64,000 bases of DNA from Lineus longissimus. Its lineage: Eukaryota; Nemertea; Pilidiophora; Heteronemertea; Lineidae. Below, in pieces: positions 1 to 31,200 of this stretch. Both the position numbers and the translations under genes were made by a program. The DNA lies in the NCBI RefSeq assembly GCF_910592395.1, contig NC_088310.1, positions 6,455,501 through 6,519,500 on the forward strand, given 5' to 3'. The notes under the pieces are model-generated. The model worked only from the letters and a program-made list of their open reading frames with translations. It did not search any database and was not told the origin of the DNA. Position 1 is the first letter of the stretch, and every line of letters begins with the position of its first letter.

Positions 1-215
1 TAGCCTCTTGGGAATTTCTATTGACCGCAATGAGATGATTTTGAGGTACTTCGATAACCAAACTGTAGCTTTTCTGGGCCCAGTGGTGAAGTCTTTTATC
101 ACAAAAGTGATATTCTAGCATTATATCCTAGTCCAGTAGTTGAGTAACATGAACATAAAGCTAACAGCAAGATAGTGAAATCGCTTTTAATGACTGTGCC
201 CATGGTATCTAACTT

Positions 216-341
216 TTGCCAATTTCCTAATAAACGTGTGCCTCATGATCTCAATTGAAAAACTGTGGCGTATTTCTCTTGCCAATTTCCTAATAACCGT
301 GTGCCTCATGATCTTAATTGAAAAACTCTGTCATATTTCTC
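216..341. repeat. Two-copy 63-bp tandem duplication
   Basis: Copies at 216-278 and 279-341 both start TTGCCAATTTCCTAATAA and differ at a few bases. They lie in the PLCB4 intron upstream of the exon at 509. The 1-508 stretch otherwise shows no coding sequence that I can support. Confidence 0.8.
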
Positions 342-508
342 TCTAAATCTGACCTTGTGTGACAAAACCAGGCCTGTGTCTCTTGTCCCCCTTTATAAAA
401 TTTCACCATCGCTGAGACTGGTTTTGCCGCAATGAGTCACACGAGTGTGCACCTTACTGTAGTTGTAGCTAACAACCTGCTAACATTAGCTTCCATTTCT
501 TTAACCAG

Positions 509-20038
<19,530 letters not shown>

Positions 20039-22880
20039 GAGTCATCTCATTTATATGCCACGTCGTCTTAGAATAATATAGATAGACAATGATTGAAAAT
20101 ACTGGAACAATTAGTTTCAGTGAAACAGAGGAAATGTACATAGTGATGTACAAGAGTTACACAAGCGAGGTTCAAGTTGAGATGGGACACACTTAGTGGG
20201 TTTCGCCTACAATGGAAAGGACAGACTTTGTACTGGTATTGTTAAGTAACATATAAATCCAACCCTCCTACAAACAAGATTTTTAAAAACACTTCGTTCG
20301 ATTCAAGTTGAGGTGCTGTGAGTTTTACCATCAATAGATTATTTATGGTTTTACCCAAGCTCTGAAGAATTTCCATTGGCGACACAGTCTCACTGGGTGC
20401 GATATCTCTAAATATTTGCTTGGACTAATTCTGCGTACAGTTGTGGGGTAATGTTCCTTTTTTAGTTGGGAGTAAAATCATGCCTCGGTTCTATGTTGAG
20501 TGTTAAGGTGCTGGACACCGAACTTTGTTGTTTGAGTGGACTGATCTGTCGGTGCGGACTTCCTTTGTTGAATTTGATATGTCAATTGGAAGTACTTGAT
20601 CGTGTTTAAAGGGACCATAAGAATTGAGCATCTGTTGCTGTATTAACCCCTTATTGGTTAGAAAACACTGTGGGCATAATTATCAAAATTTCCAGTCAGA
20701 AGTTTCTTGCTCATTTTAAATGCCCACTGTGACTACATTAACTAAAAGCAGTATAATTCCAATTTTACTCCAATCATGTTATCACTTGAATTCTTTGGTC
20801 CAGTCTGTGATGTTAATGAGAATGAAATGCTTGCTCTCCTAGAAAATGGAATCCCGGTTCAGGTGTGTGAAGACGGTTGTTACCCTATGTCATAATGTTC
20901 ATTTCCAATTGGCCTGCTTACATGTAATGAGAATGATACTGCACATGCATGCCAATCTGGCCAGGTTAAATTGAAATTTCATTTCCATATTGTTAACTTT
21001 TCTATCTTCCTAGGAAATTTCAATATCTAGTGTGTATTCTGTTAATGTTTTTGTTTCTTTTTTATGATTTACATCTCCATGTTATTATTACGCCTTGTCA
21101 AGATCTATTTATGAATAATCACACATATTTTATCATGAGAGGAAAACCTTGATTCTATATATATGAGAATATAGATACCGGTATATAATGTATATGTTTT
21201 TGTCTGTTGATGTACACGGTTTCAAGTCTTGAAAGGATGTACAAAAAGTGTAAATAGCTTGATAGGTTTGTGTAAAAATCTTAAATAGTAGGTCACACTG
21301 ACATATCATGTAATCAGATATTTTAATGTTGGAAATGCAGCTGTATGGCACTAGTTAAAAGATAATAAGTCATCGTATTACCATGATTAGTTACCTATGA
21401 TTGCTTGTGCATGTGCTCAATCATTTGCTCCAAGCAATAATAACAATAATGCCGCCTTTTATGTAGTGATATTAAACAGCAACAGTTCTTCTACATCAAC
21501 ACCTGCATCACTAGTTTCAATCAGCTCAACAGCTACTTCTGAAGTTTCAATGTCATGACTTTAAACAGCTGCATCACTAATTGTAAACAGCTGTTCCACT
21601 GGCTATAAACAGCTGCACCACTGGCCTTAAACAGTTGCACCACTTGCTGTTATCTCCTGCACCATTGGTTGTCAACAGCAGCACCACTGGCTGTAAACAG
21701 TGCACCCACTGGCTCTAATCCGTTGCACCGCTGGTTGTAAAAAGCTGCATCACCTGCTGTAAACATTGCACCCACTGAATACTGTACTGCTGCATTACCA
21801 GCTCTAAATTAACCAATTACATGGCCAGGCTTAATCGGTTAAATAAACATTTCTCATCTTTTTATAACCATATACTTTTATAAACCATGCCCTGAAGTAG
21901 ATGATATGTATGTACAGCTCTTTAAACTGTTCTCTGTCGTATGTGTTGTCAATGTCAAGGTCATTGTGAAATGTCAAGGTCATCAGTACAGTGTAGATTC
22001 AGGTCGCTTTGAAGTTTTCATCTGTGATCTCAATTGAATTATAAAACATCGGTCACTTTTACAGTAAGTTGTTCACATGATAGGTGTACGTCTGCTAAGG
22101 TGGCACAAGTTGGGATTATTCAACAACCCTTGTGTTGTCTATTTTACAATGAAATAGAGTTTCAAATCAGATATTCTCCCATCATGTGAGGAATTTTCTG
22201 TTGGAAAGGACTGATGTTGAAGTTGCCTTTGGTCGACTGGATCATTTCTTCAGGTTTAATCTTACATTGTGTCGTCTTGTGTTTACACTTTCCACTACCG
22301 GTACAAATCTGCTGAGGGAAACCATTAGATTTTTCCAACAAATTTGGAATAAAACTCCACTGATGATCTGTGGTTTGAAATATGCGACACTGCAATCATG
22401 TTAACTAACCTGCTAAAAAGAATCATTTACATAATCACTGGTAGTGGAAAATAATGTGTGCTTCAATTTAGCCTGTAGCTTGTCCAAGTGAATAGTTTTT
22501 TGAATTCTATATAACGTCTATCATGTTTCACCTTCGGTTGGAGAGAAGTGAATTGTAGGGTCTTGCTCTTTTTACGCTGATTATGACCCCTATTCAGAGT
22601 GTAGATTCCACCTGATAATGATCAGTCTACAGAAATTTCCTTTTACCCTCGTCATAATCTTGTTTACACCAGTTGCTAAGTAATTGTTCCGGTATCTTGA
22701 TTTTCATACTTAACACCAATAAACTTCGGACACCCCATGATGTAAAAATATCTTCAAGTAAAATATTATAATTGGTCCAACTTATCACTCTGATATGAAG
22801 AAATGGGTCATATTGAATTGTACTAAAAGTTTGGGATCAGAGTGAGATTTGGGGGACCTGTACTGATCTTTTTTCTTCCG
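20039..22880. other. PLCB4 3' UTR and downstream intergenic DNA
   Basis: No convincing protein gene is visible here. AATAAA motifs at 21842-21847, 22348-22353 and 22718-22723 could end the PLCB4 transcript, but I cannot choose between them. The stretch includes the degenerate array at 21480-21800. Confidence 0.5.
21480..21800 (+). repeat. Degenerate ~22-bp tandem repeat
   Basis: Roughly a dozen imperfect copies of a unit like GTAAACAGCTGCACCACTGG are spaced about 21-24 bp apart, with clearer copies at 21570-21770. It lies 3' of PLCB4 and may be within its 3'UTR. Confidence 0.75.
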
Positions 22881-22888
22881 CTTGTTAG

Positions 22889-23373
22889 GTACAAAAATCT
22901 CCCCATTGGAACGAAACGAACTGTTCCATGAAAAGAAAAACTTAATAGATCTGGATGAGTTCATTCCAAGTTTCAGTGGTAGTGAGCTATTCGTTTTTCT
23001 CAGGCTATTTGTTTCTTCTTTTTCTCATTTCCATTGTTAGACATTTTCAAATTCATTGTACATTCAGGTTGTTGATAAATGTATATATATATATATATTG
23101 TGGAGACAGTTCACATTCATGTAGATAGTTGCATATTTGCAAATATATATTTTGACCTTACTGCATAGGAAAGCTGAATTTAGGCGGCCTTAATTTAAAA
23201 AGCATTCTGTAGTGTGTTGTCTGGCCTCGTATATCTTTTTCATGTTTAAGTAACTCCTAAAACTGAGTTATTTCATGATCTTGTGAAACTCTATTTCAGT
23301 GTCAATCATGTCATTAATTCAAATGAAGATGCAGAGGAAATTCCTTCGCAAACTTAAATCGGAGCATGAGTAG
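22889..23373 (+). CDS. Two orphan exons with a joint reading frame ending in a stop
   Basis: Segment 22889-22978 follows a pyrimidine-rich acceptor (CTTGTTAG) and ends at GTAGTG. Segment 23300-23373 follows CTATTTCAG and ends in TAG. Joined, they read TKISPLERNELFHEKKNLID, then LDEFIPSFS, then VSIMSLIQMKMQRKFLRKLK and SEHE. The first segment must be entered in phase 1. The PLCB4 exon at 18220-18465 ends in phase 1, so this could be an alternative short PLCB4 C-terminus. Otherwise it is part of an unrecognised small gene. No family was recognised. Confidence 0.4.
23077..23099. repeat. AT dinucleotide microsatellite
   Basis: A short run of alternating TA lies between the two orphan exons at 22889-22978 and 23300-23373. 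Confidence 0.9.
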
Positions 23374-24274
23374 ATTGTCAGTCATGATATAATTGAATTG
23401 AAGATATTATGAGAGAATTTAGAATGGTAGTGTTTTCCAAAAAAGATCTTCAATCTTACTTCTGGGATTCATGATGGTGGGGCTAAGTTTGCCTGTTGCA
23501 AGAAATTGAAGCACCTACCGGGTGGCCAACTTTACCCACTTCACCCCACCTTACAATCTACATATTGTACATATTGTTAGATTCTGAAATTTTCCAATTA
23601 TCTATCGGAGTCTCTCTCTCCCTTAGGGGAATATTTGTAGGTCCCATAGTGCAATACTGCTAACATTGTTATGCATCCCCTGTAGCTGATATTCTTAGTC
23701 TTCCAAGTGATAGTACCACCCTCAAGAATCAGTTTCCCAGCTTGACGAGAATCAGGGCTCCCTACTTGTCGAGCTGGCCTACCGTGAGAATGGAGTATTC
23801 TTCTAAAGAAGGTGGACACATTATTCCAGGCTCTTTCGTAGTTGGGCAAGGTCAGTTAGTTTGGAGGCCTGCCTGAGAATACATGGTTCGTGTTAAGTTG
23901 GAAAACCGATTCTCCTGGATGAGCATAGCCTTAAGAGATAGCTTCACCCAAAGCTGGCTTAAATTGACAAGTTCAGCTCAATGCCGTCTAATAAAGGTGA
24001 AACATTCTTTCTACTTCCCCTGCCCTTAGTCCTGAGTTACTTGATGTGGTGCAACGAGGCTGAGTTTAATGGAAGTCATGCTTCACTTGCCATTACCAAT
24101 TTCATCATGATCAAAATTTATGCGTCTGATCAAATCTTGTCTGGTCTTTGTCTCTGTATTAGACTGGTTGCCAACTTGTTCTGGGGCCATAAGGTGGGTT
24201 AGAATAACCAACCATGTCAGTTGAAACATAGGAAAATTCATCCATGGCAAACATGGAGTGGGTGAAAAATACTA

Positions 24275-24434
24275 CAGTAGAACCTCTCTATTGAGGACAA
24301 CCTCAGGACTGACAAGTGTTGTCCTTAATAGAGACGTGTCCTGATTAGAGAGGTCAAATTGAATGGAAACAACCAATTTTGGACCAAAACTAATGTCCTT
24401 AATAGAGAGGTGTCCGCTAAGGGCAGTTCCACTG
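24275..24434 (+). mobile_element. Pogo-like MITE, complete, 160 bp
   Basis: It starts CAGTAGAACCTCTCTATT and ends GGCAGTTCCACTG, imperfect terminal inverted repeats. TA dinucleotides flank both ends (24273-24274 and 24435-24436), the usual Tc1/mariner/pogo target duplication. The interior repeats TCCTTAATAGAGA-type motifs in both directions. It has no coding capacity, so any movement would rely on a transposase elsewhere. Confidence 0.8.
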
Positions 24435-25854
24435 TATACCAGTGTGATGAAGCTGGTAAACTACACGCCATCTAACAGCATGTAAAACCAAAGTTATTAA
24501 TGACAGCCAGTACTGATATGAAGGTACCCTCAGTAGCGGGTTGAGGACCAGTCTATCTGTGTATAGGTAAGAGGTGTACAAACTCATGTGTACAGTTAAC
24601 TTATGTTCTACATTGGACATATCATGGCATAGCATCTTGTGTACAGTTCAACTAGAAATAATAAATTCTTTATTCCAAATCTAATATTCCTCTGGTATTG
24701 GTTCCTCATATTCTGTGATGTGGTAGTCATTTGGTCTTCTATTCAAGACACAGATCTATTCATGCATATTGGTATACAAGGACCAAAGGATGAAAAGACT
24801 GGTTGACTACGACACCTCATAATATGTAAGATTGTGCTGTGTCCCCCCCCCCCAAGAAACATTTTCGTTTTGATCAGAACAAAGAGAAGCCTCCTGGACA
24901 GGGTGTGTCAAAAGCATCCAGCCGCATACCAGACCCCTGCTGAAGGCTTCAGCGTTAAAACAACACAAACGCCATCTTCAGGTTGATGATGGAACTCGCT
25001 CAGTTAATGCCGTGAAGCGATTCTGACCGCATGCCGATCCACCGTCGTTGTGCCTATATCCATCCTTGAAAGGAGGAGATTATGACTGATATTCACCGCT
25101 GATAAGTCGGCATGTTCTGACCGTGGGTCTAGGAGTGCTGAAAAAAGGGGTCGTTTTACTATTTTATTCCCCTCGCGATCATTCCGATGCTGCCATATTT
25201 TGTGTTTTAAGTCGTGCTCATTAACACAAACAAAGTTACAACCAGCGGACATGAAGACATGCCAGACCATGACATCGGGACACTACCAGACAACCACACA
25301 GACCACACTCATGGTCACACTGTCACGCCCAGATAAAGCATCCCCGCTTAACCAGTAGTTTTCAATATACCCCGCCAGATGATTATTCAAATATGTATAA
25401 AATATGCATATGACAAAGGAGTAAAAACCGTCTGGACCTCTCTCGGCCTACCATGTAGGCCTACATGCTGTGGTTTTTAACCTCCTCACGTACTACGCCG
25501 TGACGCACTACCGATGTCCTCATTGATGGCATTTGGATTTTCGGAAGACAACCAAATCGTTTCAACGGTCAAGCTGGCCCTGATGTTGTGCCAAGTACCT
25601 ACCCTACTTGGTCCCAAGTGCCCTCACTGGGTTGAGATCAGCAACATGAGGTACATGCGCTGTCTTCAAGAGTACAGTATAGTGAATCTTCACTAAAGGC
25701 AGAACTGTCCGGATAAGGACTGTAAAAGGTGTACATAGGTTGTATTAGGCTGTATATCTATAAACTGTTCACTTCTGGCGTTGTTTCCATTGTCTCCACT
25801 GCTTGTTCCAGGTACAACAAACGGGACAACGAATACGCCAAGCAGGTTCTAGAG

Positions 25855-26160
25855 GAGTGTGTCTCCTGGACAGGGTGTCCCAAATAACTCATATTTCTCT
25901 CAATCACAACCATGAGAAGTTTGCGGTGTTTTCATTGTCTCCACCGCTTGTTCATCGGTACAACCAGAGTATTTCAATAAAAAGACTCTGGTACAACCAA
26001 CAGGAACATCGAAAAGGCCAGGTTCACTAGAAGGACGTCCCTTGACAGTGTTGTCTTCTGGACAGGCTGTCTCAAAAGAACCATTTTCATCACAACCATG
26101 AGACGTTTACTCCATTATTGCATTGTTTCCTGGACAGGCTGTCTCTAAAGACACCATAAT
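25855..26160 (+). repeat. Plus-oriented copies of the CTGGACAGGGTGTCTC repeat
   Basis: Copies near 25862, 26057 and 26130 read CTGGACAGG[GC]TGTC then CAAAA and are followed by TCACAACCATGAG. A further fragment lies at 24893. They are the reverse complement of the unit in the array at 26876-27335. Confidence 0.7.
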
Positions 26161-26639
26161 TGTCTTGGTCACAATCAAGAATATTGTCTATTGGACAAGT
26201 ATGGAGACAACAGAAACAACCCCACAGATCCACAAGTGAACAGTCCATGGATCCACAGCCTAATACAACCCATGTACCTGGGACAATATTAGGACCATTC
26301 TGCTTTTGGTAAATATTCCATTTCACTCTCCTTAGAGAGCCACAGCCTGGCCATCAAGACAGCTCATTTACCTTGTGCAGCTCATATCATATCATATAGG
26401 ATACTTGGGACTAAGTGGGGTACCAGTCTGTCCATTGAGACAGCTCATCTACCTCAAGTAGCTCATGTAACCCGGGTTGTACCTAATACAACATGTGTTC
26501 CCGGGATGTATCTGATACAGCTCATGAGGATAGCATTATGACCCTTCTGCCATTGGAAGAGCTACCATCACACTGTGCTCTTGAAGACAGTCTCAACTAA
26601 TCATTCTCCAAAGGAACCTAGCCTTTACCTTTGTCAAAA

Positions 26640-26875
26640 GTCGGTACCATGACGATGTCCATGGTTGTGGCAAAGACATATATGGGCAGTTTTGACACCG
26701 TGTTCATGGCGTAGGAGACAACACCATCATAGGGCAAATTTCTGATGGTGATGAAAAAGAAGAAAAGTGGGTCTTTTCAGACAACCTGTCCAGGAAACAG
26801 CACAATCATTGGGAACAGGAGGCCAGGACGACAGGGATGAACTGGACCTTTGAGAGACAAAACCAACATAGGACA
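26640..26875 (-). repeat. Degenerate flank of the 79-bp array
   Basis: Imperfect copies of the same unit (ATGGTTGTGGCAAAGACA, TTTTCAGACAACCTGTCCAG) lead into the regular array. They have the same orientation as the array and the opposite orientation to the copies at 25855-26160. Confidence 0.65.
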
Positions 26876-27335
26876 TCATGCTCATGGTTGTGATGAAGAC
26901 AAATAAGGGTTCTTTTGAGACACCCTGTCCAGGAGACAACAATAACATGGGAGATCATGCTCATGGTTGTGATGAAGACAAATAAGGGTTCTTTTGAGAC
27001 ACCCTGTCCAGGAGACAACAATAACATGGGAGATCATGCTCATGGTTGTGATGAAGACAAATAAGGGTTCCTTTGAGAAACACTGTCCAGGAGACAACAA
27101 TAACATGGGAGATCATTCTCTTAGTTGTGACAAAGACAAATAAGGGTTCTTTTGAGATACCCTGTCCAGGAGACAAAACCAACATGGGACATCATGCTCA
27201 TGGTTGTGATGAAGACAAATAAGGGTTCCTTTGAGAAACACTGTCCAGGAGACAAAAGCAACATGGGACATCATGCTCATGGTTGTGATGAAGACAAATA
27301 AGGGTTCTTTTGAGACACCCTGTCCAGGAGAAAAT
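26876..27335 (-). repeat. 79-bp tandem repeat array, about 5.8 copies
   Basis: The plus-strand unit starts CATGCTCATGGTTGTGATGA and contains GAGACACCCTGTCCAGGAGA. Copies are 76-79 bp and highly similar. On the minus strand they create overlapping short frames with the motif LLDRVSQKNPYLS. These are read as repeat by-products. Confidence 0.9.
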
Positions 27336-27603
27336 ACCAAAAAGGGCAAATGGCATGAAAGTGCATGGTCTATGGATACACAACCTAAGGTGCATCCAGG
27401 AGGTAACTAAGCAACTTGAGGTTGATATTAGAGTTGTCTTGATAGCCTGAGCAAGCTTTTCAAAAATATGACGGAAAAAAGGAATTTATACAACATTATT
27501 TTATATCAGCAAGACAGTTACATATATAATACAATCAGTGCAAACCACATAGAAAACAAGGTGTAGACACAATGGAGTAACTGAGAACTAAAACTGCACA
27601 AGT

Positions 27604-27838
27604 CCATGGTTTTAAAGGAGAACTTGTACAGTTTCAAAGAAGGACTTTTGCTGTTTTGAAGAAGGAATTGTGCAGTTTGAAAAGGACTTGTACTGTTTTA
27701 AAGGACTTGTGTGCAGTTGTATAGAAGGACTTTTGCTGTTTTTGAGAAGGACTTCTGCTGTTTTAAAGAAGGATTTGTTGCAGTTGTAAAGAAGGACTTG
27801 TGCTGTTTTAAAGAAGGAATTGTGCAGTTTCAGTTCCG
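27604..27838 (+). repeat. Degenerate ~20-bp tandem repeat
   Basis: About ten imperfect copies of AAAGAAGGACTTGTGCTGTT alternate between a CTGTTTTAAAG and a GCAGTTG or GCAGTTT ending. Confidence 0.8.
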
Positions 27839-28258
27839 AGTGCTTCAATTATACACATTTCAAATGAAGACATAATCAGTATTATGATCATGCATAAGGA
27901 CGGATTATATGGACAAAAGTTAACACTGTAGATAAGCATACCCGATATTTAAATCCATAGGTTTGATATCGACTGAAACAGACAGAAGTCTTTTAGTTAC
28001 TATTTCACAAGCTTACAACTTCTTTACCTTTGTTTTCAGAAACTTAACAAACAACTCAAATTAGGTGTGTCTTGAGATGATATTGGCAACATGACAAGAT
28101 CACATTATCACATTTTATACAAAACAGTATATTTTGTTGCGAAAGTTAAAGATTCAACAATTTCAACTGCCTGCCTGCACAATAAATTGCAAGCCAAACG
28201 TATCCCAGTGTCAATAAAGCATCTTCAACACTTCAAAATGGAAAGAGTCCAATATCTC

Positions 28259-31200
28259 TCAAACTTTTATTATATCTTTTTCTTTTGATTCCTCTGATGA
28301 TTCGTCCTTTTCCCATTCTGTCGTTAATTCTGATGCGACCTCCGTGAAGAGGCGATCCCAGTCCCACTGCCGGTCCTCCTGGAAAAACAAGGTGACAATA
28401 ACCTAAATAATTTCACTAATTCACAAGTTCCTGGACTTTAAAATGGGCTGATTATTCAAAAATAATATAAAATGCCCCGCCGGCCCCTTATTCAGTCACA
28501 GGGTAAAATGTGAGGAAGGTGAGATGAAATCATTGATTGTAGATTAATCCATCCTGTCATCTTGTAACACAAGCTCCCATTCTTTTTGAGTCAACATCTC
28601 AACCTATAAAGTGACACAAAAGATGGACCTAATCAATAGTTCAGGACTGTAAACAAAGCTTTAGAACACTTTCTCAGGAGGTGAAATTGTTCATGGCGGC
28701 AAAAACGCTGGTCTCTTACCTCAATAACTTCTGACTCAGCTGACAACCACTTTGCCAAGAGTTTAAGATCTATTTCGTTGTCCAGAGTTAAAAATGCAGC
28801 ATGTCTGAGAAGGTCGTTGTCTAACTCTCTGAAGGTCGCCACTCGGTTGACAGCAATACTGGAAACAAGGACAATACGATACCAATAAATACCTATTCGA
28901 TCATCAACAAATATCCTATTTAAAGAAGATGAAGACTATGAAGACTTTGTGGATTCAACATGAAGGAGGAAACTGAAGATCATAGAGGAAATCTGACCTT
29001 TCTGGGAGAGTCACCATCTTTTCAACTTGAGGACATTGACTAATACTGACAGCCATTGGCATCGAACCATGGGTTAGACTGGTAGTAACCAAGACTTTTT
29101 TTGGGCAATCCTTAAAGGCCTTTCTCTACATCACAATTCCACTCTGTCCAGGGACACGCTACTAGTTGATTCCAACAACGATACAGTTAAACTAATGGCT
29201 CAAGACCCCTGCCAGTGGAAATCGAGTGTCGGATTTTAAAGCAGGTTGACAGACCTAATGTGGACACTGGCTTATCTGGTAGCTGCTACAAATTTGGGAA
29301 CCTAATCAAATGGACACAGTCTGCAGCACATTATTTCAGTAGGGGCTGGCATGAAATAGTAACTTACTTTGGCGCCTGTGCTATCTGCTGTGAGAGGTCT
29401 TCCTCCTGGTATTCTTCAAGGTCAGGAATGACTGGAATCTCTGGAAAGGAGACAGGTCATCAATGTTACCTTTGGGAGATATTTGTATGTTGTAGACATT
29501 CAACAAGTTGGCCTCCTTTGCAAATGAACCAGGCCACGCCAAATTGTGATATCTTCTCATAAAACTGCCACTGTAATATTTTTTAAATCAGTAAGAGACC
29601 TAAGGAACCTAATAGAAAGACAGGTGGCTGCACCAATAAGCCTGTGGGTGAAACTGAATTAAATTCATTTAACTACATGTTATTTTCATAATCGTGTGAA
29701 AAATTTGTCAGTACTGGATCAGTCAGACCAAATTCAGGAGAGAAAGAGATATTTCAACTTTATGGGTGTTAATAAACTTAAACCCACGATGCCTTTTCCA
29801 ACAGGATGCGAGTGTTTGCAAGTCAAGGTCACAAATATAAGCTTTGAAAATCTGACAAGAATACTGAAGCAGATTAGGAGCGAGACAACACACAAAGCGA
29901 GCTGAAATATGGTAATCTTTAGGAAGGGTATCTGATGCCCTGGTAAATCAAGGAAAGGTGGAAATGGTAGGATATTTCTAATATTGGCAGGGCAAATCAA
30001 TGGGTTTTCAGAACCAGAAACCAAAGTCAAACTGCCCAAATGCCGAATCTATGGTTTACCGTAATAGTAAGTGCCAGCCAAGACTGTGAAAGAGAATAGA
30101 GGAAGGTCCTAAACTTGTATTTTTATCATGTTTTGCCTTATGTGTGACAGAAAATCCTACAGCTGAAATAGGTGTCTGGAGAATTTTGTTGGCCCATTGA
30201 GCCGTTTCTTATCAAGAGCTATAGCAACTAACCCTTGGCATATCAATATGGAGTGACAAAGTCAAAGCTTACAGAATTGAGAATAATTCAAGGCAGCAAT
30301 AAAAATATGGTGTTGACACTTACAGAAGGATACTTCGAAAAGATATTTTGAAGCCAGCATAGTCAGAAATACTGAGACCCAACAGAAATAAGCTTAAATT
30401 TATAAACTTCAACTTCAGATGGAGACCAACATCTCATCGCTCCATGTAATCTAAACTATATTTTACGACAACACTTAAAGTGCAGTGAACATTTAGTATG
30501 AAACAACAGGAAACTATAAATGCAGAAGATTTTGATACATGCAGAAGAATATTCAGGACACTTTGAGACAAGAATGTCTCCATTTACTCAATAATTGTGC
30601 AGATGGATGACTACACGAGATATCCGGTTCACAAACCTTGGTCATCGCCTTCACCGTCATCAAAGTAGGTGGTTTGTCCAAAGACTTGGTCAGGAACAGA
30701 AAATGATGCAGATAATCACCAACTAAGTGCTGGAGATTTCTTTATGTTTGAGTCACTTTTGCTATTTTCTTGATGTGTTCTCTCCATGGAGAAGTCATAT
30801 TTGATCAAACAAGTTGGTGACATTACAGGAGTGTTTTCCAAGATGACAACTGATAACCTATATTTTGTAGAAACCTATACTTTTTAACTTTTTAAACACA
30901 GCCCACACTTTATTTGCAAAAACAACCAGAAGGGACTTGAATTCCTTCTAAAATACTTTATTCTCGAAGCAACCTTATGGCCTGGTATTGAAGTGTAAGT
31001 AAATTTTAGAAGTGTTCCAAAGGGCTGCCAAGGAACAATGTCTAGTCTTTTCTGTGGACATATACTTTAAGCCTGTCACACAGGAATATAAGTGGAAGTT
31101 AAGATATCGCAAATAGATGAAGGGGAGCGTGAGAATGTGAACCAACCTGGTGATGTGTGGTCCATGTGGTCATGGCACGATGACAATTGAGGTGACAAGA

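Larger units (their letters stand above)
23374..28258. other. Repeat-rich intergenic region between convergent PLCB4 and IFT43
   Basis: No supported protein gene is seen. It holds one complete MITE (24275-24434), dispersed forms of a CTGGACAGGGTGTCTCAAAA repeat in both orientations, and two tandem arrays (26876-27335 and 27604-27838). A poly-C run lies at 24843-24852. Open frames on the minus strand at 26727-27395 are produced by the repeat units. Confidence 0.7.

Noticed and set aside
25004-25270. Minus-strand 88-codon frame in a GC-richer patch
   Set aside because: Coding-like at first glance, but no recognisable domain, splice partner or repeat family.
26876-27335. Regular direct repeats considered as a CRISPR-like array
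   Set aside because: The whole unit is repeated with no unique spacers, in an intron-rich animal genome. It is a minisatellite.
26727-27395. Series of overlapping minus-strand frames with LLDRVSQKNPYLS motifs
   Set aside because: They are produced by the 79-bp tandem repeat in its different frames, with no conserved start or splice context.
29215-29562. 115-codon plus-strand frame
   Set aside because: It is antisense to the confirmed IFT43 exon at 29368-29440 and has no independent support.
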